Part shown: positions 24,953-32,292 of the stretch, piece after piece
Position numbering within the stretch: position 1 is the stretch's first letter
Layout of the letters: every line of letters starts with the position of its first letter
Assembly: GCF_900101295.1 (NCBI RefSeq)
Contig: NZ_FOIL01000034.1
Coordinates: 1 to 33,152, forward strand
Reading direction: 5' to 3'
Length of the DNA: 33,152 bases
Source of the DNA: [Clostridium] aminophilum
Lineage (GTDB): Bacteria > Bacillota > Clostridia > Lachnospirales > Lachnospiraceae
Made by a program: the position numbers and the translations under genes
Notes under the pieces: generated by a model
What the model was told of the DNA's origin: nothing
The model's input: the letters and a program-made list of their open reading frames with translations, nothing else
Database searches by the model: none

Positions 24953-25669
24953 TCACGCGATCCGGTGCCGGGACGCCGCATTGCGGTCCTCCGCGTCATC
25001 CGCGGTGAACTGACGTACATATCCGAGGGCGTTCTGTACGTTCGGGATGCAGATCAGAATTACGGTAAACAGTGCCTCCAGTCCCAGGTATGCCCCGTTG
25101 TAGGCAAGGGAATACAGAAATGCACTGCGGAAACCGTAGTCGGAGGCATAGGTGCCGAAAAAGATCCATCCCGAAAGAACGGAAAAGCAATAACGTCCGA
25201 GAACCGCGGCGAGGTATCCCTTCAGCAGTCCGTGGGCGGAATGACGGAAGAGACCCGAAAGCCCCAGCGCGCCGAAGGCCAGGAGATAGTCGCAGATCAT
25301 CTGCGGAACGCTGATGATATAGGGATTGATCAGCATCTGGAGAAGACCGTAAGCAACCGCGGTCATGATCCCGGGGCGGAGACCGTTCCAGTATCCGATC
25401 AGAGCGATGAACAGCATGCTGAACAGGGTGACGGATCCTCCCATCGGCATATGGATGAGCTCAATCATTGAAGTGATGACGCCGAGTGCGATCGCAAGAG
25501 AAGAGACGGAAAGCTGTCTGGTGCTGAGCTTCTGGTTCTGACCGAAAAGTCCGCATCCGAGAATCATGAGCGCGAGTATGGCGAGAACGATGGCTGTAAA
25601 GCCGGCAGCAGTCGGAGTGTAGGTGATGCCGCCCCACTCATCAACAGTAGAATTGACCAAAAGTGACAT
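24953..25669 (-). CDS. thiT: ECF transporter thiamine-specific S component ThiT
   Basis: A 238-residue membrane protein of the ThiT/YuaJ family, which binds thiamine outside and uses a shared EcfAA'T module for import. Family marks are MPMGGSVTLFSMLFIAL, DYLLAFGALGLSGLF, SGWIFFGTY and SLAYNGAYLGLE. ThiT is usually near 190 residues. This one has about 45 extra at the N-terminus, including one added membrane helix. A histidine that I expect before the SG pair (RFxxHFISG in relatives) is replaced by Ser in RYCFSVLSG. ATG 25669 is placed by GGAGG directly upstream; the open frame continues through the riboswitch and a repeat but that is not coding. It sits behind a TPP riboswitch, which confirms the role. 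Confidence 0.92.
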   Translation of the reverse strand: MSLLVNSTVDEWGGITYTPTAAGFTAIVLAILALMILGCGLFGQNQKLSTRQLSVSSLAIALGVITSMIELIHMPMGGSVTLFSMLFIALIGYWNGLRPGIMTAVAYGLLQMLINPYIISVPQMICDYLLAFGALGLSGLFRHSAHGLLKGYLAAVLGRYCFSVLSGWIFFGTYASDYGFRSAFLYSLAYNGAYLGLEALFTVILICIPNVQNALGYVRQFTADDAEDRNAASRHRIA

Positions 25670-25703
25670 AAAAAAACCTCCCATGCACAAAAGATGCCGG
25701 GAG
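25670..25703 (-). terminator. Expression platform hairpin of the TPP riboswitch, overlapping the thiT ribosome site
   Basis: On the minus strand CTCCC (25703-25699) pairs with GGGAG (25682-25678), helped by GCA/TGC inside, and runs into seven T's (25676-25670) that end at the ATG. The GGAGG ribosome site is part of the 3' arm. The hairpin could therefore stop transcription or block translation when TPP binds. Confidence 0.7.
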
Positions 25704-25708
25704 TTTAT

Positions 25709-25789
25709 CTGCTTCCTTACGCCGGTATTGTCCGGTTCAAGTGATAAGGGTAATGTCGCAACATTTCTCAGCCCGAAGGCACCCCCAGC
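25709..25789 (-). promoter_or_regulatory. TPP (THI-box) riboswitch aptamer upstream of thiT
   Basis: The minus strand carries the conserved pieces in order: GCTGGGGGTGCC, CGGGCTGAGA, TACCCTT, CACTTGAACCGGACAATACCGG split by its hairpin, and GTAAGGAAGCA. The 5' TGCT and 3' AGCA can close P1. This is a textbook TPP aptamer that senses thiamine pyrophosphate and turns thiT off when it is abundant. Confidence 0.96.
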
Positions 25790-25802
25790 AATTATTAAAC
25801 TA

Positions 25803-25836
25803 ATTATACGGTAGAACTTTTCGGAATGCTTGTCAA
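25803..25836 (-). promoter_or_regulatory. Promoter region for the thiT riboswitch transcript
   Basis: On the minus strand a perfect TTGACA (25836-25831) and a perfect TATAAT (25808-25803) are visible but 22 bp apart, too far for one promoter. TTGACA pairs at 17 bp with TACCGT, and TATAAT has no good -35. One of these starts the riboswitch RNA. Confidence 0.5.
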
Positions 25837-25917
25837 GACCGGAACGGTCCCCAAGGCTTTTTTCGTACCATAAAAGTGCAGGTATCAGGGAGTAATTAAC
25901 TTTGATATCTGCATCTA

Positions 25918-26055
25918 TTATTGTTTCATAGGAAATTTCTCCGAAATTCCCTATGAAACAATAACGCTCCGCGAGGATGCGCACGCCGCTGGAAGGAAGC
26001 TGTCACCTAACGGTGACCAGCGGCGGCGCGCAAAGTCCGCTTGCGGACTTTGTTT
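25918..26055. repeat. Dispersed palindromic repeat, copy B (three palindromes)
   Basis: The first palindrome (25918-25964) pairs TTATTGTTTCATAGG with CCTATGAAACAATAA around an AATTTC-TCC-GAAATT core, and is followed by CGCTCCGCG as in copy A. The second pairs CGCCGCTGG (about 25985-25993) with CCAGCGGCG, enclosing GCTGTCACC-TAAC-GGTGA. The third, AAAGTCCGC-TT-GCGGACTTT (26032-26051), is followed by GTTTTG. Bases 26008-26039 recur at 27963-27994, and the third palindrome recurs at 28031-28052. No gene is seen in it. Confidence 0.85.
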
Positions 26056-26246
26056 TGAAAAAGACATGAAAAACCGGTGTTCCGGCCGGTCGTTTTGTGA
26101 TATGATTTTACCCGTCTGCGTTAATTCGGACAAAGGGGTCCGGCTGCGCGGACATCCGGCGGAACCGGCCGGAATTCATGTTGTCATGAGTCTTTGGTGC
26201 CGGCTGCGCGATACCATACGGAACGAATGATTACGAGGAAAAAAAG
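26056..26246 (+). promoter_or_regulatory. Leader of the SulP gene with extended -10 promoter
   Basis: TGATATGAT (26098-26106) is an extended -10 motif without a good -35. Just before it ACCGG/CCGGT sequences (about 26072-26090) can pair. The leader holds two copies of CCGGCTGCGCG (26140-26150 and 26200-26210) spaced by exactly 60 bp, the first inside a GTCCG/CGGAC hairpin. The ribosome site AGGA is at 26236-26239. Confidence 0.45.
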
Positions 26247-27905
26247 ATGAACAAAGATGAATTGAAGCCGATGCTTCTCACGACGCTAAAGGGGTATACG
26301 GCACAGAAATTTGCGGCGGATGCGGTGGCCGGACTGATCGTCGCCATCATTGCACTGCCGCTTTCGATCGCACTGGCGCTGGCGTCCGGTGTCGGGCCGG
26401 AGCAGGGTATCTATACGGCGATTGTGGCCGGATTCCTGATCTCCATGCTGGGCGGAAGTCAGGTTCAGATCGCGGGGCCGACGGCGGCATTTGCCACGAT
26501 CGTCGCGGGAATCGTGATGAAGAACGGGATGGACGGACTTGTTCTGGCAACCGTGATTGCCGGCATCCTTCTGATTCTGATGGGACTGTTCCGTTTCGGC
26601 AGTCTGATCCGGTATATTCCGTATACCATTACGATGGGATTTACGGCAGGAATTGCGGTGACGATTGTCATCGGTCAGCTGAAGGATTTTCTCGGAATTA
26701 CCTATCCGAAAGGAACGGTAGCGATTGAGACCATGGAGAAACTGACGGCCCTTGTGCGAAATTCCGGGACAATGAACCCGACGGCGCTTGCGGTCGGCAT
26801 CGCCAGTCTTCTGATTCTGATGGTGTGGCCGAAGGTTTCCGAGAAGATCCCGGGATCTCTGATCGCGGTAATCGCTGCCAGTGCAGCGGTGAAATGCCTT
26901 GGTCTTCCAGTCAATACAATCGGAGATCTCTATTCCATCAGCAATGCGCTTCCGGCATTCCGTCTTCCGGAGATTACCTTTGAGGGAATCCATGCGGCGG
27001 CCGGAAATGGATTTACGATTGCCATTCTGGCGGCGATCGAGTCCCTTCTGTCCTGCGTCGTTGCGGACGGAATGGTCGGCGGAAAGCACCGTTCCAACAT
27101 GGAACTCGTGGCGCAGGGCGTCGGCAACATCGGTTCCGCACTGTTCGGAGGTATTCCGGCCACCGGCGCAATTGCCCGGACTGCGGCGAACATCAAAAAC
27201 GGAGGCCGCTCTCCGATTGCCGGCATGATCCATGCGGTCATTCTGGTTCTGGTTCTGGTATTTCTGATGCCGTATGCGGCACTGATTCCGATGCCGACGA
27301 TTGCGGCGATTCTGTTTATGGTTGCTTACAACATGAGCGGCTGGCGCATGGTGGTTCTTCTCACAAAGACCGCCCCGAAGAGCGATATTGTCGTTCTTCT
27401 GATTACCTTTGCGCTGACGGTGATCTTTGATCTGGTCATGGCCATCGAGGTCGGCATGATTCTCGCTTGCATTCTCTTTATGAAGCGGATGAGCGATGAG
27501 TCCGGTGTCATGGGATGGAAATACTTTGACCCGGCGGACGGCGATAAGCCGGAGGACGAACAGGCTCTCCGCAGTGTTTCAAAGGAGATCCGGGTATTTG
27601 AAATCTTCGGACCGATGTTCTTTGGAAATGCAGACCAGCTGGCAGCAATCTCACCGGATGCGGACACCAGATGCATTGTCCTTCGGATGCGTGGTGTTCC
27701 GGCAATCGATGCGAGTGCCCTTCGGTCCCTTTCCCAGTTTGTGGACCGCTGCACGGCCAATGGAACACAGATGGTGTTCTCCCATGTCAATGAACAGCCG
27801 TGGCGGGCGATGGAAAAATTCGGTCTGATCGGGCAGGTTGGCGAAGAGAATTTCGCGCCGCACATCGGTGAGGCACTGAAGCTGGCCGAAGCCAAAATTT
27901 CCTGA
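26247..27905 (+). CDS. SulP-family anion transporter with C-terminal STAS domain
   Basis: A 552-residue membrane protein of the SulP/SLC26 family. The transport domain opens with a conserved block (FAADAVAGLIVAIIALPLSIALALASGVGPEQGIYTAI, about 17-54) and AGPTAAFATIVAGIV. It also has ESLLSCVVADGMVGGKHRSNMELVAQGVGN and PATGAIARTAANIKNGGRSPIAGMIH. About residues 450-545 form the cytoplasmic STAS domain, including PAIDASALRSL. Members move sulfate, bicarbonate, dicarboxylates or, in some plants and algae, molybdate; the sequence alone does not tell which. It is transcribed alone. With a molybdenum module 8 kb away an oxyanion role is tempting, but I have no direct evidence. Confidence 0.92.
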   Translation: MNKDELKPMLLTTLKGYTAQKFAADAVAGLIVAIIALPLSIALALASGVGPEQGIYTAIVAGFLISMLGGSQVQIAGPTAAFATIVAGIVMKNGMDGLVLATVIAGILLILMGLFRFGSLIRYIPYTITMGFTAGIAVTIVIGQLKDFLGITYPKGTVAIETMEKLTALVRNSGTMNPTALAVGIASLLILMVWPKVSEKIPGSLIAVIAASAAVKCLGLPVNTIGDLYSISNALPAFRLPEITFEGIHAAAGNGFTIAILAAIESLLSCVVADGMVGGKHRSNMELVAQGVGNIGSALFGGIPATGAIARTAANIKNGGRSPIAGMIHAVILVLVLVFLMPYAALIPMPTIAAILFMVAYNMSGWRMVVLLTKTAPKSDIVVLLITFALTVIFDLVMAIEVGMILACILFMKRMSDESGVMGWKYFDPADGDKPEDEQALRSVSKEIRVFEIFGPMFFGNADQLAAISPDADTRCIVLRMRGVPAIDASALRSLSQFVDRCTANGTQMVFSHVNEQPWRAMEKFGLIGQVGEENFAPHIGEALKLAEAKIS

Positions 27906-27924
27906 TCGAAACCGGCCGGGACAT

Positions 27925-27953
27925 TTGCCTACACCCTTGAATTACGGTATAAT
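27925..27953 (+). promoter_or_regulatory. Promoter for the unknown lipoprotein gene
   Basis: TTGCCT (27925-27930) and a perfect TATAAT (27948-27953) are exactly 17 bp apart. The transcript would run through repeat copy C, including its terminator-like palindrome, before reaching the gene at 28082. Confidence 0.7.
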
Positions 27954-27962
27954 AAAGATAGA

Positions 27963-28053
27963 TAACGGTGACCGGCGGTGACGCCCAAAGTCCGTCAGGC
28001 TTCACTCAGGATTGAGGGGATGGGGAGCCGAAGTCCGCTTGCGGACTTTGTTC
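27963..28053. repeat. Dispersed palindromic repeat, copy C
   Basis: Bases 27963-27994 match 26008-26039 in 28 of 32 positions (TAACGGTGACC, GCGG, CGC, CAAAGTCCG). A 36-nt unrelated stretch follows, then AAGTCCGC-TT-GCGGACTT (28031-28048) with TGTT after it, identical over 22 nt to copy B. It lacks the GTTTCATAGG palindrome. In the leader of the next gene it could act as a weak terminator. Confidence 0.8.
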
Positions 28054-28081
28054 TTTATGCTGTGAGATAAGGGGTGTGCGG

Positions 28082-28930
28082 ATGAGAAGAAAAACCAATC
28101 ACAGATTATTCCATTTCGGGGCTGCGCTCCTTCTGGCAGGCATGTTATGCCTTCAGGGCTGCGCGGGCCCGTCTGTTTTATCCGGAAGTTCTTCGGCAGA
28201 CTCTTCCGGTGAGGAGACTGTTTCCACGGAAGCGGAAGACCGGTATCCGTCGGAAAGTCTTCTGAAGTTCCGGATCGGCAAGGATGTCATTGACATCGGG
28301 GATATGCCGCGGCAGGCGGAGGTCAACAAGAGCATCAAAGCTGCCTGCGGGAGAGAACTGGCGTATCTGGACCGGGACGGATCCAAAATCAAGCCCTACG
28401 GATGGGCCTATACGGGATTTAAGATCGGAAAACGGTACGATACGGAGTTCACGCTGTTTAATTTCCTGAATGACACTTCACGCACCGTTTCCGGCGATAA
28501 GACCAGACTGACGCTGGCCGCCATCGCATATAAGGATGACAAACAATACAAGTTCGGAGATCAGATCACCTATGATTTCCTTCCGCGCAACGCGACCCCG
28601 GCGGATGCCGATGCGATCATCGACCGGGTGAAGGCGGAAGGCGGTGTCCTGACCTATTATACGTATGCGTATGACCCGAAGAAGAGCAAGGAGCCCACAT
28701 CCCGGTATCCGATGGCGACAAAACCAATCGACGGCACCAAGGGGCTGATTTCCCTTCAGTTTAAGACTCTGTCCGAACAGGGACAGATGTACCTGATCAA
28801 GTTCACGCTCTATGACCAGGAGCTTCCGGATGTGGCGATTATAAACATGGACGCGGAAACCGTGGCAAGAACCGGAGAGGCGTGGCCGACGCATACGCTG
28901 AAAGAACTTAGAGAGAAAGAGATTCACTGA
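28082..28930 (+). CDS. Lipoprotein of unknown function
   Basis: A 282-residue protein with a basic start, a hydrophobic signal segment and a lipobox LQGC, so it should be anchored to the outer face of the membrane. A Ser/Glu-rich linker follows to about residue 55. The remainder is a soluble domain rich in Tyr, Lys and Asp with alternating beta-like segments, which I cannot assign to a family. ATG 28082 has AAGGGG 7 nt upstream; the GTG at 28076 is less well placed. It has its own promoter at 27925. Its last 23 bp overlap the convergent ABC-F gene. Confidence 0.8.
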   Translation: MRRKTNHRLFHFGAALLLAGMLCLQGCAGPSVLSGSSSADSSGEETVSTEAEDRYPSESLLKFRIGKDVIDIGDMPRQAEVNKSIKAACGRELAYLDRDGSKIKPYGWAYTGFKIGKRYDTEFTLFNFLNDTSRTVSGDKTRLTLAAIAYKDDKQYKFGDQITYDFLPRNATPADADAIIDRVKAEGGVLTYYTYAYDPKKSKEPTSRYPMATKPIDGTKGLISLQFKTLSEQGQMYLIKFTLYDQELPDVAIINMDAETVARTGEAWPTHTLKELREKEIH

Positions 28931-30557
28931 GTTCCCGGCGTGCCTCATCGAATTTCCGGGCGCGGATCAGATTCGAGACACGGATCTCGGCTGCGATCCG
29001 GCGGCGTTCGGTCTCAAAGACGTCGCTGTCAAAATAATTCCTATAGACGGATTTGCGGTAACTCCGGCCGCTCATCTCGCGGACGGTGCCGTTTTCCAGA
29101 ATGAGTACGCGGTCGGTGCTTCCGGTCACGGCGAACAGATCATGAGAAACCATGAGGACGGTTCCCGTGTACTCCCGGATGGCCTTCTCCAGGGCGATCT
29201 GCGCATGGATGTCCAGATGGCTGGTGGGCTCATCCAGAAGAAGGATGTCATGCGGCTCCTCGCAGAGACGTTCCAGCTGCATAAGACACCGCTCGCCGCC
29301 GGACAGAAGGTCTCCGTCCTGCTCGGTAATGACCTGACGGAAATAACCGGCTTTGCCCGGCACATCCTTCTCCAGCATCGCATAAATCTCGCGGAGAAGG
29401 CTGGATTTTCCGGTTCCGTTGGCGCCGACGAGAGCGACTTTCTCACCCTTTTGGACGGAGAAGGAAAGATGGCTTAAAATCTCGCGGTCGTAGGAGAGCG
29501 AGAAATCCTTCAGCTCAATGGCGGGAGCAGAGGCACTGCCGGTGCCGAGGTCCCCGCCGGCAGCGGGTGATATGCCGGATGTGCCGTCCGCCTGAGCGGA
29601 TGTCAGAAAACGGAATGCGTGGTGATGATCCTCCAGAAACGGATCTTCGCCGCGCATTTTTTTCAACCGCTCGAGGTAGGTGGCTCTTGCTTTGACCTGG
29701 CGGCCAAGGCGAGGGATTGCCATCGCGGAAGCGAGCTCACCGACGCGTTTTACGATATCCTCCTGTTTTTCGATAAACTCGTCAAAGTCGCGGCAGTGCT
29801 CAAAGAGACCGATCTTGGTCTCGAGAATCCAGGTGCTGTACTCGGCAAAGGTTCCGGGAAACTCGCGGATTCCCTTGTTTTCAATGTCGAGAATCTTGTC
29901 GAAACACTGGCTCAGAAGAAGCCGGCTGTGGGTTACGGCGAGAATGGTTCCGTCGTAGCGGTTGATCATGCGGGTCAGACTGACGAGGTTTTCGAAATCG
30001 AGGAAGACATCCGGCTCGTCCATGATCAGGAGCTGCGGTTTCATCAGCATGCTCCGGAGAATGCAGAGGAGCTTGTACTCGCCGCCGCTGATTCGGGTGA
30101 CCGGAGTGTCCGCAATGTTGTCAAGACCGGCGGAAGAGAGCATTTTCCGGATGTTCGGCTCATAATTATATGCGTCAAGGCTGTCAAGTTCCGACATCAG
30201 AGAATCATACTGTGTCTGGAGCTCCGGATCCTCCTCGTCGCAAAGGCGTGCGCAGACCTCATCGAAGCGCGCAAAAAGGGACAGGAAGGGAGCGGCCAGA
30301 TAATCAAACGAGGTGATCTCTTCGGAGGTGTGCTCGACAAACTGGCGGATGCAGCTGATCCGGCAGCCCGGTTCGATCCGGATGATTCCGTCGTAGGTAT
30401 AATGGTCGCGGTCGGTGATCAGACGGATCAGGGAACTCTTTCCGCAGCCGTTGCTGCCGATCAGAGCGGCATGATCGCCCGCCTCGATGCTGAAACTGAT
30501 ATCTTCATACAGATCCTTCTGCGGAAAGCTGAAGGAGACATTCTCAAATTTTATCAT
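28908..30557 (-). CDS. ABC-F family ATPase with atypical first nucleotide site
   Basis: A 549-residue soluble tandem ABC protein. Domain 1 has Walker A GSNGCGKSS and signature ISGGE, but its Walker B/D-loop reads MDEPDVFLD where most ABC-F proteins have DEPTNHLD, and its switch reads THS instead of SHD. Domain 2 is standard: GANGTGKSS, LSGGERC, LLDEPTSHLD and VSHD. The linker (about 235-340) carries an acidic/His patch and a Gly/Ala-rich insertion. The start follows AAAGGA on the minus strand. An extended -10 lies 67 bp upstream. A role on the ribosome is expected from the family; no resistance subtype is assigned. Confidence 0.9.
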   Translation of the reverse strand: MIKFENVSFSFPQKDLYEDISFSIEAGDHAALIGSNGCGKSSLIRLITDRDHYTYDGIIRIEPGCRISCIRQFVEHTSEEITSFDYLAAPFLSLFARFDEVCARLCDEEDPELQTQYDSLMSELDSLDAYNYEPNIRKMLSSAGLDNIADTPVTRISGGEYKLLCILRSMLMKPQLLIMDEPDVFLDFENLVSLTRMINRYDGTILAVTHSRLLLSQCFDKILDIENKGIREFPGTFAEYSTWILETKIGLFEHCRDFDEFIEKQEDIVKRVGELASAMAIPRLGRQVKARATYLERLKKMRGEDPFLEDHHHAFRFLTSAQADGTSGISPAAGGDLGTGSASAPAIELKDFSLSYDREILSHLSFSVQKGEKVALVGANGTGKSSLLREIYAMLEKDVPGKAGYFRQVITEQDGDLLSGGERCLMQLERLCEEPHDILLLDEPTSHLDIHAQIALEKAIREYTGTVLMVSHDLFAVTGSTDRVLILENGTVREMSGRSYRKSVYRNYFDSDVFETERRRIAAEIRVSNLIRARKFDEARRELSESLSL

Positions 30558-30623
30558 GCGGTGATTCCTTTATATTTTCTGATTTTCTGTAAGATGATGA
30601 GCCCGGTTCCGCGGGTCCTCAAC

Positions 30624-30632
30624 AGTATATCA
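30624..30632 (-). promoter_or_regulatory. Extended -10 promoter for the second ABC-F gene
   Basis: On the minus strand TGA-TATACT (30632-30624) is an extended -10 motif. The leader between it and ATG 30557 contains a GC-rich inverted repeat (GACCCG with CGGGCTC) but no clear leader peptide. Confidence 0.5.
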
Positions 30633-30739
30633 CAGGTCCTTCATTTCTCATAATGAAAAGCGAAAATATCGCGGAACGGCACGGAAAAGATGAAATCATA
30701 AAATGCATCGGAGGGGAAAAATACGATCGTCCCGGGCGG

Positions 30740-30768
30740 TTGTATTTCCCACAGGTCTCGATTATAAT
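30740..30768 (+). promoter_or_regulatory. Consensus-like promoter of the small orphan gene
   Basis: TTGTAT (30740-30745) and a perfect TATAAT (30763-30768) are separated by exactly 17 bp. This places transcription start near 30775 and rules out the earlier in-frame ATGs of the gene that follows. Confidence 0.8.
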
Positions 30769-30805
30769 GTTCGCAGACAAAAAGTTAAAAAAGCAGGAAA
30801 AACGT

Positions 30806-31183
30806 ATGGGAAAAGATGGACTTGAGCTGCATGAGTATGTTCCGGGAAGCATCAATGTAGCGCCGGAGGTGATGCACTTATCCATGTATGTGCTGACCAA
30901 TCCGAAGGATTATACCCGGGAATATATGGAACATATGCTTCAGGGCGTTTTGGACGTCTACACGAAGATTGAGACGGAGTCGAGCCGGACGTATCTGAGT
31001 CTCGGAATCTTCACGAAGAAGAAGATCCCGCAGGCCGCGCTGGAGGCATGGCGGGGGTTCTCGGAGGAGGACTGCGAGATTTTTCTGAATTTTATCCGGG
31101 AGAACTGGGGAAGACGCTATCTTGCTCCCTATGTCAACGATGTGGTGGATTTTTGCAATACCATGAAGATCGAAATCAATTGA
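30806..31183 (+). CDS. Small protein of unknown function, 125 residues
   Basis: A soluble, acidic 125-residue protein starting MGKDGLELHEYVPGS. I recognise no family. It has a mixed first half with NVAPEVMHLSMYVLTNP, a helical middle (YTREYMEHMLQGVLDVYTKI) and a helical C-terminal half containing EAWRGFSEEDCEIFLNFIREN. No signal, membrane segment or metal-binding cluster is seen. The open frame extends to 30653, but the promoter at 30740-30768 overlaps that extension, and ATG 30806 has AGGA 9 nt upstream. It is a single-gene unit ending at two hairpins. Confidence 0.75.
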   Translation: MGKDGLELHEYVPGSINVAPEVMHLSMYVLTNPKDYTREYMEHMLQGVLDVYTKIETESSRTYLSLGIFTKKKIPQAALEAWRGFSEEDCEIFLNFIRENWGRRYLAPYVNDVVDFCNTMKIEIN

Positions 31184-31187
31184 ACAA

Positions 31188-31220
31188 AACCATCCGGCGG
31201 TAGTTTCTTGACGGATGGTT
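31188..31220. terminator. Hairpin after the small orphan gene
   Basis: AACCATCCG (31188-31196) pairs perfectly with CGGATGGTT (31212-31220). No T tract follows on the plus strand; on the minus strand it runs into TTTTG. Confidence 0.5.
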
Positions 31221-31245
31221 CACAGAAAAAGGACCATAGAAACAG

Positions 31246-31286
31246 AAACGGCAGGTGAACCGGGAATCCGATTCATCTGCCGTTTT
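31246..31286 (+). terminator. Intrinsic terminator after the small orphan gene
   Basis: AAACGGCAGGTGAA (31246-31259) pairs with TTCATCTGCCGTTT (31272-31285) with one G-U pair, ending in TTTT. It may also stop the convergent serine dehydratase operon, because the 5' arm starts with AAA. Confidence 0.8.
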
Positions 31287-31304
31287 CGTCAGGATAGAGG
31301 AGTC

Positions 31305-31324
31305 AAAGTCCGTCTGCGGACTCT
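31305..31324. repeat. Degenerate AAAGTCCG palindrome, copy D
   Basis: AAAGTCCG (31305-31312), a 4-nt loop, then CGGACTCT. This is a diverged form of the palindrome at 26032 and 28031, here just after the sdaAA stop, where it may help terminate the minus-strand operon. Confidence 0.6.
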
Positions 31325-31353
31325 GTGATGTCCGGGCAGACGGAAGGCGGGGA

Positions 31354-32235
31354 TTACTGCTTTCCGAATACCTTTTCCCGGAGCAGTTTTCCGGTGGGGG
31401 TCGAAGCGAGACCGCCGTTCGCGGTCTCCTTCAGATCGCTGGACATGGAATCGCCGACTTCCCGCATGGCGTCGATACACTCGTCTACCGGGATTTTCAG
31501 GTCGATGCCGGAGAGGATCATATCGGCGGAGGAGCAGGCGATGGCAACACCGGAAGCATTGCGCTTGATGCACGGGATCTCGACGAGACCTGCCACCGGA
31601 TCGCATACAAGGCCCATCTGGTTGACGATGGCAACTCCGAGGGCATCCGCACACTGCTGCGGCGTGCCGCCCATCAGCTCCACAAGAGCGGCGGCAGCCA
31701 TACCGGAAGCGCTTCCGCACTCGGCCTGACAGCCTCCCTGAGCACCGGCGATGCACGCATTTTTCGCGATCACCATGCCGAAGGCAGCCGCCGTGAAGAT
31801 GGACATGACGATGTCCCGTTTTTCCGCCTTCTTATCGAGATACATGGGAATGAGACATCCCGGGAGAATACCGCAGCTGCCGGCGGTGGGCGTCGCAACG
31901 ATCCTGCCCATGGCCGCGTTGGTGTTGGATACGCAGAGAGCCGTTGCAACCGCGCGGGACATAAAACCGCCCATGATGCTCTTTCCGGTGCCGGCATACT
32001 GCGTCATGCTGTAGCCCTCTCCGCCGGTGAGACCGGAGGTGGATACGCGTCCCGGTGCCGCTCCCCATTTGGCGGACTCCATCATGACGTCGAAGCTCTT
32101 CTCCATGGTGGCGTAGACTTCGTCTTCCGTCTTTCCGAGAGTTTTGGCCTGATCGGCAAGGCAGATCTCACTGATCTTTTTGCCGGCGTCGTTGGCCAGA
32201 TTGACAAGTTCCAGAATTGAATCGTAATTTATCAT
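31354..32235 (-). CDS. sdaAA: L-serine dehydratase, iron-sulfur-dependent, alpha subunit
   Basis: The catalytic subunit of the two-subunit bacterial L-serine dehydratase, which deaminates L-serine to pyruvate and ammonia using a [4Fe-4S] cluster. The 293-residue protein starts at ATG 32235 with AGGA upstream; the few codons before it lack a ribosome site. Family motifs include a TSGLTGGEGYSM stretch, PTAGSCGILPG, AGAQGGCQAECGSASGMAAA and VCDPVAGLVEIPC, which supply the cluster cysteines. It lies 57 bp downstream of the beta subunit gene in one operon. Together they feed serine into pyruvate, fitting amino-acid fermentation. The gene is intact. Confidence 0.97.
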   Translation of the reverse strand: MINYDSILELVNLANDAGKKISEICLADQAKTLGKTEDEVYATMEKSFDVMMESAKWGAAPGRVSTSGLTGGEGYSMTQYAGTGKSIMGGFMSRAVATALCVSNTNAAMGRIVATPTAGSCGILPGCLIPMYLDKKAEKRDIVMSIFTAAAFGMVIAKNACIAGAQGGCQAECGSASGMAAAALVELMGGTPQQCADALGVAIVNQMGLVCDPVAGLVEIPCIKRNASGVAIACSSADMILSGIDLKIPVDECIDAMREVGDSMSSDLKETANGGLASTPTGKLLREKVFGKQ

Positions 32236-32292
32236 GATTATTTTCCTATATATCAAGTTTGAATTCCGTTTGCCGGGTCCGGTGAACTTCCC

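Noticed and set aside
25670-25984. N-terminal extension of the thiT frame containing FIGNFGEI
   Set aside because: This part is the TPP riboswitch and repeat copy B read as protein; the real start is ATG 25669 after GGAGG.
31255-32220. Plus-strand open frame of 321 codons opposite sdaAA
   Set aside because: sdaAA has every family motif on the other strand; this frame also runs through the terminator and repeat at 31246-31324.
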